64,000 bases of DNA from Azolla caroliniana. Its lineage: Eukaryota > Polypodiophyta. Where the stretch lies: assembly GCA_043228905.1 (NCBI GenBank), contig JBHGNT010000011.1, forward strand, positions 17,360,001 through 17,424,000. Reading direction: 5' to 3'. The position numbers and the translations under genes were made by a program. Under the pieces are notes generated by a model. The model saw only the letters and a program-made list of their open reading frames with translations, made no database searches and had not been told where the DNA came from. Numbering within the stretch: the first letter of the stretch is position 1; every line of letters starts with the position of its first letter. Of the stretch, positions 45,501 through 56,651 are shown in pieces.

Positions 45501-45734
45501 GACCCTACCTCTGTAGGAATGTTTTAGTGTACTTGTAGAAGGTAGAATTAATGATTAAGCAAATAAATATATAGTTAAAGGAAAGAAATGGATTAAGGGA
45601 AAAAATTCCTCCCAACCACCCTCGATTGAAGGAATTCAAACAGTTGGCCTACGAGAGTATGATCCAGAGGTGGAGGTGTGGACTAGGAAGAGTTGATGTC
45701 GAATAGTAATATTATAATTTATATTACAAATAAA
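44853..45734. other. Intergenic spacer between Copia-A and Copia-B
   Basis: AT-rich. A compound (CA)n(CT)n(TA)n microsatellite lies at about 45435-45500. No coding sequence supported. Confidence 0.5.
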
Positions 45735-46105
45735 TGTTAGGAATGTCCCTCCTATAGGAGGAGCTGACTGCTTGGTTGAGTAAGAGCCGACTGGGAGAGT
45801 TGAATGTATAAGTGATCCAAGTCGAAGACACGACCAACTAGTCGGACCGACCAGATGATCGACAACACAGATAACTAGTTGGGCCGACTAGATAGTCGAC
45901 ACAAGAGTCGACTAGTCGAATCGACTAGTTGATCATTTGGCTAATTAACGATTGTTAGTGTTATTATCAAATAATAATAATACTAGACATAATTGTAAAT
46001 ATCCCATACTATGTATAAGTAGCAATACACATAGGACAAACTTTAAGCGTGTGATGCAAATTAGACTTTCTATATCTGTGTGTTATAGAGTGAAGTTTTA
46101 GAGTG

Positions 46106-46165
<60 letters not shown>

Positions 46166-46405
46166 TAGTTGTGTAACAACAAACGCCAAGAGCCTTGTGT
46201 GGCTGATACACTATGTATATGAGACAATGTTGTAACATGTTCTCCCTTTGTACATCTCTGATATAGTGGAAGATCTGTTCTCCTTTGGTTTTCCCCTTGT
46301 TTAGGGTTTCCACGTTAAACAATGTGTATTTTGTGTATTTGATGTTTTCGCGTTCTGTCTGTACATTTCATCATATCTTCCTCATAGATCTACGATCCCA
46401 TCTCA
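45735..46405 (+). repeat. Copia-B 5' LTR
   Basis: 671 bases with a (GA)n run at about 46108-46160 and several GACTAGTCGA-type short palindromic motifs at 45835-45930. Confidence 0.88.
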
Positions 46406-46436
46406 ATAAACTGGTATCAGAGCTTGAGGTGCAAGC

Positions 46437-47240
46437 ATGGAAGGAGGTGTGAGTGGCTTCCCAAGAATGATGGTCCTGAGCTCTCAAAACTATGTAGACT
46501 CGAAGATCAAGATGGAAGATCTTCTGATAGTCAAAGAACTGTACGAGCCCATCAGTGTCCTGCAACACGTGGCTAACGACACAAATGTTCATGAGATGTG
46601 GAAGAAACTGTTAAGTCTGTATTGGAGGAAGAATGCCCTCAACAAAACATCTTTGATGAGGAAGATTGTGAGGTTGAATTACAAGGACGGAGATAGCATT
46701 GTGGGGCACATAAGTAAATTCATGGGGTATGTGAACCAACTTGCAGCAACCAAGTTTCCCCTTTATGATGCTATGCAAGCCATCTTTCTACCGTGTACCT
46801 TGTTGGATAGCTGGGAGAAGCTAGTGGTGACACTCAACACCTCGTGTCAAGAAGAGAACTTGTTTCTACAAGTGGTAAAGACAGGCATCTTGAACGAGGA
46901 GACGAGAAGGAAGGACAAGGGTGTCCTGTCCCAATCAAAGTCAAACTCTACTGAACATTCTGGTAGATGAAGGAACAGAGAGAGAAGTCCACAAAGGAGG
47001 GACAAATCCCAAGTCAGATACAAGTCTAGAGGTAAGCTGATATGCTTTTATTGAGGAAAACTTGGACACTTCCAGAAGGACTACCGACACCTCAAGAAGG
47101 ACAACGGTGTCCATAATGATATTGAACCTAGGAAGATTCCTGATGAAAAGGGCACTTCAGCCGTCACTACAAACGAAGAAGAACTTCTATTCATTTGTGA
47201 ACAAGCAAGTACAAGTCTTGCACATGAAGAGTGCAAATGG
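46437..47240 (+). pseudogene. Copia-B gag
   Basis: ATG 46437 opens MEGGVSGFPRMMVLSSQNYV. Open to the stop at 46968-46970. A degraded zinc knuckle follows near 47040-47085 in another frame, with the second Cys codon changed to a stop and the last Cys changed to Tyr (ICFY-stop-GKLGHFQKDY). Confidence 0.82.
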
Positions 47241-48470
47241 GTGATCGACTCAGGTGCATGATTCCATATAACTTCCTCGAGAGAATGCTTCTCAACTTAC
47301 ATAGCCGGGGATCATGGCTATGTAAAGATGGGAGATAACGGAGAGTGCAAGCTAGCCGGCCTAGGAAGTGTGATCCTGATGATGTCGATAGGTTGTCGAC
47401 TGACTCCGAGAGAAGTTCGACATGTCCCCGATATCATATTGAATCTGATATGAACTAGAAGGTTGGATGACGAAGGCTGCAACGGTAGCTTTCGAAATGG
47501 CAAGTGGAAGTTCTATCGAGGAAACCTCATAGTGACCCGAGCATAGAAAGAGGGCACATTGTATATGATGCATGCCTGACTATGCAATTTGGAAGCAAAT
47601 GTGGCAGCCGACTCGAGTGGAGAGTTATGGCATAAGAGGCTTGGCCACATGAATGAAAAAGGAATGCACATCTTGGCCGACCAATAACTTATCCCAGAAG
47701 TGAAAGGAGTGCACTTGGAGAAGTGTGTTGACTGCTTAGTCAGAAAGCAGAACAAAGGCACATTCCACACAAGACCACCAAGGAGAAGAGAAGCTGCATT
47801 GGAACTAGTACACACAGATGTGTGCTATGTGGATGCTCCATCACATCGTGGTGGACAATACTTTGTGATGTTCATAGATGACTACAGTCGAAAGTTGTGG
47901 GCTTTCATGTTAAAGTCGAAGGACCAAGTACTATCGTTCTTCAAGGAGTTCTAGGCAAGGGCTGAAAGAGAGTCGGGTTGGAAGTTGAAGGTTGTCCAAA
48001 CTGACAATGGTGGCAAATATAGAGGGAAGTTCGAAGAATATTGCAAGGGCCAAGGTATTCGAATCGAATACACTGTACCAAAGATCTCTAAGTTGAACGG
48101 GCTTGCATAGAGGATGAATTGAACGATTATGGAGAGAGTGAGAAACATGTTATCGCACGCTAAGCTACCAGAAAGCATACTGCAAGGCCCACGGTTTTCA
48201 AATCAAATACACTGTACCACAGACCCTTGAGTTGAACGAACTTGTAGAGAGGATGAATCGAATGATTATGGAGAGAGTGAGAGGCATGATGTCACATGCT
48301 AAGCTGCCAAAATCATATTGGGCTAAGGCGATGTACACAATTGTTTATCTGATCAATAGGTCTCCCTCAGTGCCATTGAAAGGTGATGTCCCACAAAGGG
48401 CGTGGACAGGAAAAGATGTCTCCTACTGACACTTGAGGGTGTTCAGATGCTTAGTATATATGCATGTAGC
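47240..48470 (+). pseudogene. Copia-B protease and integrase, with an internal duplication
   Basis: Protease WVIDSGA near 47238-47258 is followed by a stop. The pre-integrase zinc region (CVDCLVRKQ, about 47727) and core (LVHTDVCYVD, VMFIDDYSRKLWA) are seen. About 140 bases of the core are present twice in tandem (about 48031-48172 and 48173-48312) with roughly 20 percent difference. The following segment SYWAKAMYTIVYLINRSPS matches the Copia-A integrase. Confidence 0.85.
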
Positions 48471-48959
48471 CAAGGATAAGAGGTCGAAGCTCGACAATAA
48501 GTCGAGACCATGCATATTTCTCGGGTACTCAGGGGATGAGTTTGGCTACAAGCTGTGGGACTTAGTCGATAAGAAAGTAGTGAGGAGTGGGATGTAGTCT
48601 TCTTGGAAGACAAGACCATTGAGGATTGGAAGCAACAAAAGTCGGAATCAACTTCCTAGTCGTCTCCCACTACCACAGACTCAAGACTAGTCGAATTGAC
48701 ACAGTCGGTTTTTCGTAGACAGCCAGTCGACACATCCGAATTCGAGTTGGTTGACTCGGAGCAACCAACCAATACATATGAGTCGGAGTTGGTGGACCTA
48801 TTGATGTTGATCGAGGAATACGAGTCGGAGATGGCTAATCCTACGTAATCGATCGACATGTGTGAACCCAACCTGGGAGAATAGTCAACTGAGACATTCG
48901 AACCGGAGCCACCAACAGGTGGAAGGAGTCACCTACTTAGAGAAAGAAGAGCACCGACT

Positions 48960-50527
48960 ACATATATCAGTCAATACATCCTCTTGACTGATGAAGGTGA
49001 ACATGAGTGCTATGAAGAAGCCATAACCAATGAGCACAAAGAAAAATGGTTGAGTGCAATGCAAGACAAGATGAACTCCTTGCACAAAAATTATACTTAC
49101 GACTTGGCAGAGCTACCAAAAGGTAAGAGAGCACTCAGAAATAAATGGGTCTATAAGGTAAAGACTGGAGAAGTTGACAACACACCCAGATATAAAGCCC
49201 ACATTGTGACGGCTTTGATGAGATCTTCGCTCCAGTCGTGAAGATGACATTCACCTGAACTTTTCTGAGCATAACTGCCAGTATGGATTTGGAGATTCAA
49301 TAGTTGGATGTCAAAACAACATTATTGCATGAGGAACTAGACGAAGAAATCTATATGCAGCAACCCGAAGGTTTTGTGGAGAAAGGAAAAGAAAACTTGG
49401 TTTGTTGACTGATGAAAAGCTTGTATGGTCTGAAACAAGCTCCACACCAATGGTAGAAGAAGTTTGAGTTCTTCATGCTAGAACATAGGTTCCAAGAAAT
49501 ACAGGTTGATCACTGTATGTTCTTCAAAAGGTACGATGAAGGTGACTTCTTGATTCTCTTATTATATGTGGATGACATGTTAATAGTTAGACAAGATACA
49601 CGGAAGATCGGGAGCTTGAAGAAAGCACTAGGCAAGTCATTTGCCATGAAAGATCTTGGACCACCTAAACAAATCTTAGGGATGCACATAGTTCGGGACA
49701 AAACTAAGAAAGTGTTGTGGTTGTCACAAGAGAAGTATGTAAAAAAGATCTTGGAGAGATTCAACATGTCAGAAGCAAAGCCTGTCAGCTTTGTGTTGCC
49801 GACAAACTACAAGTTGAATGCTAAGCAATGCCCGAGGTACAACAAGGAGAAGGCCGAGATGAGGAAGGTACCATATGCATTGGTTGTCTGCAGTTTAATG
49901 TATACTATGGACCATGGTCTGCACGAAACCAGACATATCATTTGTTGTGAGGGCAGTAAGCCGATATATGAGTAATCCAAGACCAGAACACTAGGCAACT
50001 GTTAAATGGATACTTAGGTACTTGAAATGTATGATATCGGAAAACCTATGCTCAAAGGGTTTACCGACTTGGACATGTCGAAGGACATAGAGTCAAGTGG
50101 ATCCACAACGGGATATGTGATGACTTTTGCAGGGGGAGCAGTATCGTGGCAGTCACGACTACAAAAGCCTGTGGCTTTGTCGACCATAGAGGCAGAGTAT
50201 ATGGCAACGGTAGAGGCCGACAAAGAGCTGATTTGGATGAGAAATTTTCTCAGTGAGTTGGCCTAGGAATGAAGCAAAGGGAGTTCTTGCTTCATTGTGA
50301 CAGCAAGAGCGCCATATATCTAACCAAGAATGCTGCATATCACTCCCGGACCAAACATATACAGAGGAGGTAACATTGGTTGCGGGAGAAAATGAAAGAA
50401 GGAGAGTTTACCCTTGTGAAGATCCATACAGACGACAATGGATCCGACATGCTCATGAAGAACCTACCGATGGACAGAATCGGAGTCAGTTGACAAAGGA
50501 GAGGACTAACCTAATTCACCCATAGGA
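48960..50527 (+). pseudogene. Copia-B reverse transcriptase and RNase H
   Basis: RT: LLTDEGEHECYEEA, WLSAMQDKMNSLHKN, NKWVYKVK, then several stops, and the active site YVDDMLIV at 49564-49587. RNase H: TDLDMSKDIESSGSTTGYVM, LSTIEAEYMATVEADKELIW and RTKHIQRR. At least six stops or frameshifts. Confidence 0.87.
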
Positions 50528-50541
50528 GTGAAGGGGGAGTT

Positions 50542-51174
50542 TGTTAGGAATGTCCCTCCTATGGGAGGAGTTGACTATTCGGCTAAGTAAGAGCTGACAA
50601 TCGAAGACACGGAGATTCGACTGTATAAGTGATCCAAGTCGAAGACACGATCGACTAGTCGGACTGACCAAATGGTCGACGACAAGGCCGACTAATCAGG
50701 CTGACTGAATAGTTGACATAGGAGTCAACTAGTCAAATCGACTAATTGATCAGTTGGTTGATTACCGACTATTAGTGTTATTATCAAATAATAATTATGC
50801 TAGACATAATTGTAAATAGCCCATACTATGTATAAGTATAAATACACCTAGGGCAAACTTTTAGTGTGTGATGCAGATTAGAGTTTCTATAGTTGTGTGT
50901 TGTAGAGTGAAGAGGAGAGAGATAGAGAGAGCATGAGCGGCGCCATAGTTGTGTAATAGATGATGCCACGAGACTTGTGTGGTTGATACACTATGTATAC
51001 GAGAGAGTGTTGTAACCTGTTCTCGTTTTGTACATCTCTGATATAGTGGAAGATCTGTTCTCTTGTGGTTTTTCCTTGTTTAGGATTTCCATGTTAAACA
51101 TTGTGTATTGTTGTTTTCGCATTCTACATGTACATTTCAGCATATCTTCCTCACAAATCTACGATCCCATCTCA
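50542..51174 (+). repeat. Copia-B 3' LTR
   Basis: 633 bases. It matches the 5' LTR but its GA tract is short and interrupted (about 50914-50932). Confidence 0.88.
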
Positions 51175-51179
51175 ATAAG

Positions 51180-52695
51180 AATACTATTAAGGAATGACGG
51201 ATCTGGATCGGCACAGTTTTATAGTCGGTAGCCGGTTAGGCACCGTTTTGTACCGTTTTATCGAATGCCTATATAAAGGATCTAGATTGATGTATCTGAC
51301 ACGGAAGTAATGCAAGTTAGAGTAATGATTGTCTATTCTATTGTCTATTGTTTGATCCATCTTGTGTACTTTCCGTTTGTGTTATAACTCGTTACCTTAC
51401 GCGTGTAATTGAGTGTTAGATACATTGTATGTGTTCCAGAAAGTAACCATATATTGATAAATGTCTGAGTGAGTATCACAATCCATATCTCCGACCACCC
51501 CTTTGGATACATATTCCAGAAGGGAATACCTTGTGTTAGCGGCTAAGTCCAGCCCAGGAGTAACAGAGACAAATCTTAAGCACCATCGACATCCCATACC
51601 ACTAACCATTGCCTAGGATTGTACCTTGGATGCAATCAAAACAACTCTAACACGTTCGCGTTCACAAGTGGAAGGATTGCGCATTCCACTTGTAGAATCT
51701 TCTTAAAACGAAGAAAATACACCCTCTCTACAATAATTGGATACACTAGTATCACATGTTCCTCAACTTGATAAGAATTTGCAAATATAAAAATACATGA
51801 TAGATCTACGAGTGGAGATCAGTAGAAATCATGCAAGTTTAGACATGTTGATAAGTTAATGTATCTAAATAAAGTTCAACTATGGCTCAATATGGCACTA
51901 TTGTGCGACAAGGGAAACACTAACTTAAAGACTTATATTAATTAGGTAGGTTTTACAAAAATATGAGGTGTACTTGTATCCATACTAATAAAATGAGATA
52001 TAATTTATACTTTGACCCATACGTGCATGTATGTAATTGTCGAAAATGTAGGATAGTGCACATTAGGATAAGTGATTGGAATAACTAACTTATTAAAGTA
52101 TTCAATACTTATATTAAAAGTTGATCTAATCTATTCCTCAGTTTGTTCATATGGGATCAAACCATATGTGTATATAATTGTGCACAATGTAAGGCAGTGA
52201 ACTTTAGGATAATGTCGTGGAAATAACAAACCTATTAGGCTTTCATACCTGTATTTAAAATTGATCTACTCTATTGCTTAGGTGATTCACACAAGATCAA
52301 ACTCCGAACGATAACGCAACTGGAACCATTATCAACACACTACACAATCTAAGCAGCAATGGAATAGAAACATAATAGTTTTAACAATATAAGACAAAGA
52401 TCCATAATAACAACATGGACAGTCATGGCAATAATTATAGGGCCATGTTCTGTTAAGGTTAGCTTGGACCAAAATCAGCCTCCATTTAAGCTAGTTCATG
52501 TTTCTCCATAAGTTTGGTAGTCAGCTATGCACGCGGTGAAACCAATATCATAAATCTACTAATGAAGTATATAAAAATAAAATTGAAACATATAGATGAT
52601 TATAAAGAATAGAATCCACTAGGTAAAACCCAAAATTTGTATTAATAATATGAAATCTTAACAAATCGTCAGTGTCATATTCTTTATATAGTCTA
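51180..52695. other. Intergenic DNA, possible old LTR remnant at its left end
   Basis: The stretch 51190-51660 contains a TATATAAAGG motif (51264) and a leader-like layout followed by TCTAACACGTTCGCG. It may be a solo LTR fragment, but no second copy is in the window to test this. The remainder is AT-rich with no coding exon. Confidence 0.3.
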
Positions 52696-53880
52696 TTACA
52701 TAGCAATCAATTCATCAACGTCATTTTCTTCATCATCTTGTGTAGAACTGTCTTCGGCTATACGTGCATTGGTTTCCCCTGTTAGCCGGGCCAACGAAAT
52801 ATCTTCTATAAGCTCATCATCAAGCTCTATTAGCTCCCCCGGTTCGCCGGCTAACGGAGGAATAGGCTCTCGCGAAGCGGGTTGAAACCTTTCTGTATTG
52901 GCGAGGTTCTTTGCACCGACCTCCTCATCCTGGTCTGGGCACTCCCACAAAGCCTTAATCCGCATATTAATAAATATAACTTGGTCCTCGTCCTTCTCCA
53001 ATGCAACTGTATTTCTAAACAGCTTCAATGCACATGCTGACGTAGTTCCTATGATGTAAGTAACAAGAAGATTTAGTTGTCAAACGAAAAAAAGTGATTG
53101 GTTATCTCAAGATCGTTACCCTAGTTCGAGGAATACCTGTGCCAGAAAAGAGATCTAATATCCAGTCTCCTTCGACAGAAAACATCTCGATCAAGCGCAT
53201 CATAAGTCGTTGAGGTTTTTGGTATGGGTTGACAAGTCCCCGTTCTGTCGTGGTGACATGTCGCAATTTCCGAGTCACTGCTGGATATACCAACAGATTT
53301 GAACCTCCCACTTCATTAGAATGCTCTTTGATTCTCTGTTTTTTAATTTCATCGAAGTAGCCAACCGTTATGTATTCAATGGCATTAACGAACCGAAAAG
53401 TTGGCCCTCTATTTACATTGGTCTTGATCCTATAAAAAATAATTCATCGAGTTAAGAATAGATTCAACAACCTTAAGAATTGCAATATAATGAAAGACAC
53501 CTATAAATAATCCTTACCATGCAAGGTTCTCGATGCCATGGCAACGAGATCTCAAAGCTTGAGCTACCGAGTACCCTTGGTCCATACTATGAAAGACAAC
53601 TATTCGCCACAAGGATGCGGTCGTTAGCTCAGCGAAATCCTTGACCATCTTCTCCAATTGTTTAAACCTAAACGGTTCATCGTCGTATGATGACCCAGCG
53701 TATATTCCTTCTTTGGCACCTTCTGGATCAAGTCGACGACATCGCCGCAAACCACATTGTAGTAAAGATCTCTCGTAATATCTTTTTTGTGGCTAAATTT
53801 TTTAAACGAGCCATCTTCCTCCATTTCGTACGCCTTGACTAAGCGACGATCCTTTTCTTTTCTGGCTCGCTCGAGATGTG
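52696..53880 (-). pseudogene. N4/N6-type (adenine/cytosine) DNA methyltransferase-like gene, broken
   Basis: Three exons on the minus strand: about 53518-53880 (start not found), 53137-53429, and 52696-53048 (stop TAA/TAG end). The two introns are GT-AG and keep frame (..ENLAW / KTNVNRG.., ..LFSGTG / TSACALKL..). Exon 2-3 encode a classic beta-class layout: NPYQKPQRLMMRLIEMF, then the SAM-binding motif GDWILDLFSGTGTTSACAL, then NTVALEKDEDQVIFINMRI, as in PF01555-type enzymes (QKP..L..LI, D-FxGxGTT, xGxE). Exon 1 encodes LYYNVVCGDVVDLIQKVPK, the usual opening before the catalytic motif, but then the frame shifts to read AGSSYDDEPFRFKQLEKMV, and no (D/S)PPY motif is present. The C-terminal ~70 residues are acidic. 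Substrate and activity cannot be inferred. No other cellular gene is close; it sits between retrotransposons. Confidence 0.72.
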
Positions 53881-54392
53881 CAAGGAAGGATGTAGGGAAA
53901 TCGTGTATATCCTTAACTTCTCCTTGTTTCTTGCCTCGACACGGTTTCTAAGAAGAGCCTCGCCACACCACGTGTCTCAGAATATTCGAATGAAGATATT
54001 TTCCTTCTCAATAAGGTTAGCCACTCCTCTCATGGTTGCACCTTTGGTTCTCGGGTGACCACATGTACTTGCCACATATAATTTCCTTATAACCATTATA
54101 CCCCTAAATAATACACTAAGGTTCTACACATAACATTACACCCCTTTTTAAATTTTGGGCAATGAAAAGGTAGGAAAATGAGTTTTTAAAGTTTTCTCTT
54201 TCTCCCAATTGCATAAAAAATAGTCGAGTTAGACTATAGATTTATAGTTGTGGAATCAAGAATTCATTTTGGCACATGAAATTTATAATATAAATCCTGA
54301 AGATTAACTGAATCCTCAAAAGATGTAGTGTTGTCATATGAACCCTAGAGTTCTTTTAAACTAATAACATGGAAATCTGGATGAATATGCAC
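53881..54392. other. Spacer left of Copia-C
   Basis: Reads no convincing coding sequence. The N-terminal exon(s) of the methyltransferase-like gene would be expected here on the minus strand but no good candidate with a splice donor was found. Confidence 0.35.
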
Positions 54393-54397
54393 ATCAT

Positions 54398-54876
54398 TGT
54401 GCTGCGTGGGGAATATACGCTCGGCCACAACTGAGTTGAACACGCAATGGAAGATAAAATAAAATAGAAATGGAGATTAATACACTTACACATACAACAA
54501 AGAAGACACATGATGTTTACGTGGAAAAACCCTAATCGGGAAAAAACCACAAGAGCCCACAAACTCCAAACAAGATCATTATAAATAAGGGGTGCAACAC
54601 TGTGAGACTCAGAGGCAACGACCTCTAGCTCTAGCTTCGCCAACCGGTGCTTACAACAGAAAATATTTTCTATATTTCTCACTCTCTCTTTGTACAATAA
54701 TAACAACACCAACAACTGCACAAATGATTGCCCTAAGTCATATTTATGCTTATATGACTTTAGAACTATTTATAAATATGGCCATGACAAGCAGACTAAG
54801 AAACATATTGACAGATATGTCCTTGTATCTGGTTCCCACTGGATCCGTCGCATCCGGAGGGACCAAATTCCCAACA
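54398..54876 (-). repeat. Copia-C 3' LTR
   Basis: 479 bases, reads on plus from TGTGCTGCG to ACCAAATTCCCAACA. In element orientation it begins TGTTGGGAATTTGGTCCCTC, close to the Copia-A LTR start. Confidence 0.88.
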
Positions 54877-55128
54877 AGCTCCCCCTTCACTCCGGCATGG
54901 GATTTCTTGTCAATCCGATCTGTCTCCTACACACGTCCAGCTTGTTGGCTGATAGAACCTTGGTCAACATGACAGGCCCGTTCTCCTCCGTATGGGTAGT
55001 TGGACGGCGACGCATGTCCCTCATCTTCGACTTCCACACTGGGTAGTTGGAGCTGGTGAGCTTGAAAATGCTTCCGAATGATTCTTCCATTTTCGTCAAG
55101 GTTTAGAACCTTCGCTATGATACCAGTT
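54877..55128 (-). pseudogene. Copia-C residual gag / RNase H fusion
   Basis: On the minus strand the first 27 or so residues of gag (to KSKMRDM) run directly in frame into the last ~40 residues of the RNase H region (TEENGPVMLTKVLSANKLD). Everything else of gag-pol is missing. Confidence 0.85.
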
Positions 55129-55613
55129 TGTGCGGAATAGACGCTCGGCCACAACCGAGCTGAACACTCAATGGAAGATGAAATAAAATAGAAATGGAGA
55201 TTAATACACTTACACATACAACAGAGAGGACACATGATGTTTACGTGGAAAAACCCTAATCGGGAAAAAATCATCGGAGCCCACAAACTCCAAACAAGAT
55301 CACTATAGATAAGGGGTACAACACTGTGAGACTCAGAGGCATCAACCTCGACCTTTAGCTTCGCCAACAGGTGGTTAAAACAGAAAATACTTTCTGTATC
55401 TTCCCCTCTCTCTCTGTCTCTCTCTATACAATAATAACAACGCCAACAACTGCACAAAGTGATTGCCCTAAGTCATATTTATACTTATATGACTTTAGGA
55501 CTATTTACAAATATGGCCATAACAGGCACACTAGAAACATATTTACAAATATGTCCCTAGATCCGGTTCCAACCGGATCCATCGCATCTTAATCCCATCC
55601 GGAGGGACCGAAT
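55129..55613 (-). repeat. Copia-C 5' LTR (main part)
   Basis: Reads on plus from TGTGCGGAATAGACG to GGGACCGAAT, where Copia-D begins. The missing end AAATTCCCAACA is found at 61313-61324 on the far side of Copia-D. Confidence 0.88.
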
Positions 55614-56074
55614 TGTAAAAGAAGAGCGTGCGGAAGCAATAGAAAACCGAAAATAGAAACACATGTTTAATGGAGAGCTTAGAATATACATAGTATGCGG
55701 GAGAGACAAAGAGAGAGCAGAACAAGTTAAATCTATTTCAAAACAATAATAGTTCTCTGTTCAAAATAACTCTTCAAAAACTCTGTACATACAGCATGCT
55801 CAATAGCACTATTTATACAAGTCCTAAGAGGACTGACAAAAGTACCGCGTACTTCAATGCTCACTCGAGTGTCTAACACTAACTACGAGACTATTAACTA
55901 CCTAATAGTCTAGGCTACTACTAGGCTTCCGGTTGTTGTCCGATCTAGCCAACCGGCTCCCCAGCTCACCGGCTCGTTTCACTCACCGGGTGCTCACCGG
56001 CTTGCCGAACTATCTCGCTCACCGGCTCAGGCTTATTCAGCTGATCCGGCTCTAGTTGAGCTTGCCGCTCAACA
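55614..56074 (-). repeat. Copia-D 3' LTR
   Basis: 461 bases. Near identical to the right LTR, but with an extra ~30-base CCGGCT-rich stretch near 55950-55985. Confidence 0.9.
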
Positions 56075-56087
56075 CTCCCCCTCAAGC

Positions 56088-56639
56088 TTAACTTGAGGTC
56101 GGATCGCGGTGTCTGTGTCTGTGGTAGCCGGTCCTTCCACTCGACTCGTCCTGGCATCGCTCCGCCTCGCTGTTGTGATTCTGGCGCTTGCCGACTCTCC
56201 TGTTCTTTCGTGTTGGCGTCAACATCTGCTGCCTTCTCGTTTGCTTGGCCTTAAATTGATCCGGTTCATCCGAATCTGTTTGTTGATCCGAATCGGTTGT
56301 ATCTGACTCGTTCCAGCTCTTGTCCGAATCGGTATCCTCCGATTCGTCTTCCGGTTCCAGGCCCTTCACCACATCGGACCATGTCCGGGTCTTGGCCTTC
56401 TTCTTCCGGTCGGCTCTGTCCTTCTTGACTCTGCCGCCACTGCCGCTTGTTCTGACTTGTTTAGATGTGTCAACTTCCTTTGTCGACTCGGCTCCTTTCT
56501 TCTTCTTATCTCTCCCTCTGTCGGTTCTTCCCTTACCGGCGCAATCGACAGTCTCTTTGCCTTTGCCCGTTCCGGTGTCTTTGCCTTTGCCCGTTCTCCC
56601 CCTCAAGTGTGGCACGTCGAGATGCTGAACACCAAGCAT
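56088..56639 (-). pseudogene. Extra ORF / pol C-terminal extension of Copia-D
   Basis: 183 codons from ATG 56639 to TAA 56088, in the same frame as RNase H and separated from it only by one TAG (56652-56654) and four codons, so originally it may have been a pol extension. Its first residues MLGVQHLDVPHLRG look like a normal copia pol end. It continues with a GKGKD-rich basic part, RDKKKKGAESTKEVD, a TWSDVVKG stretch, a strongly acidic DESEDTDSDKSWNESDTTDSD part and a basic end. No domain recognised; low-complexity charged protein. A polypurine-tract-like CTTGAGGGGGAG occurs at its beginning (56595-56607) and again after its stop (56075-56086). Confidence 0.6.
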
Positions 56640-56651
56640 TTCGGTGAAGGG

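Larger units (their letters stand above)
45735..51174 (+). mobile_element. Copia-B: decayed Ty1/copia element
   Basis: LTRs 45735-46405 and 50542-51174, starting TGTTAGGAATGTCCCTCC and taken to end ATCTCA. Primer-binding site TGGTATCAGAGC at 46412-46423, a perfect initiator Met-tRNA type. Polypurine tract GTGAAGGGGGAGTTT at 50528-50541. Flanks ATAAA (45730-45734) and ATAAG (51175-51179), 4/5 match; the LTR end is slightly ambiguous because ATAA also follows the 5' LTR. Domains as in Copia-A, with which it shares clear protein similarity. Confidence 0.9.
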
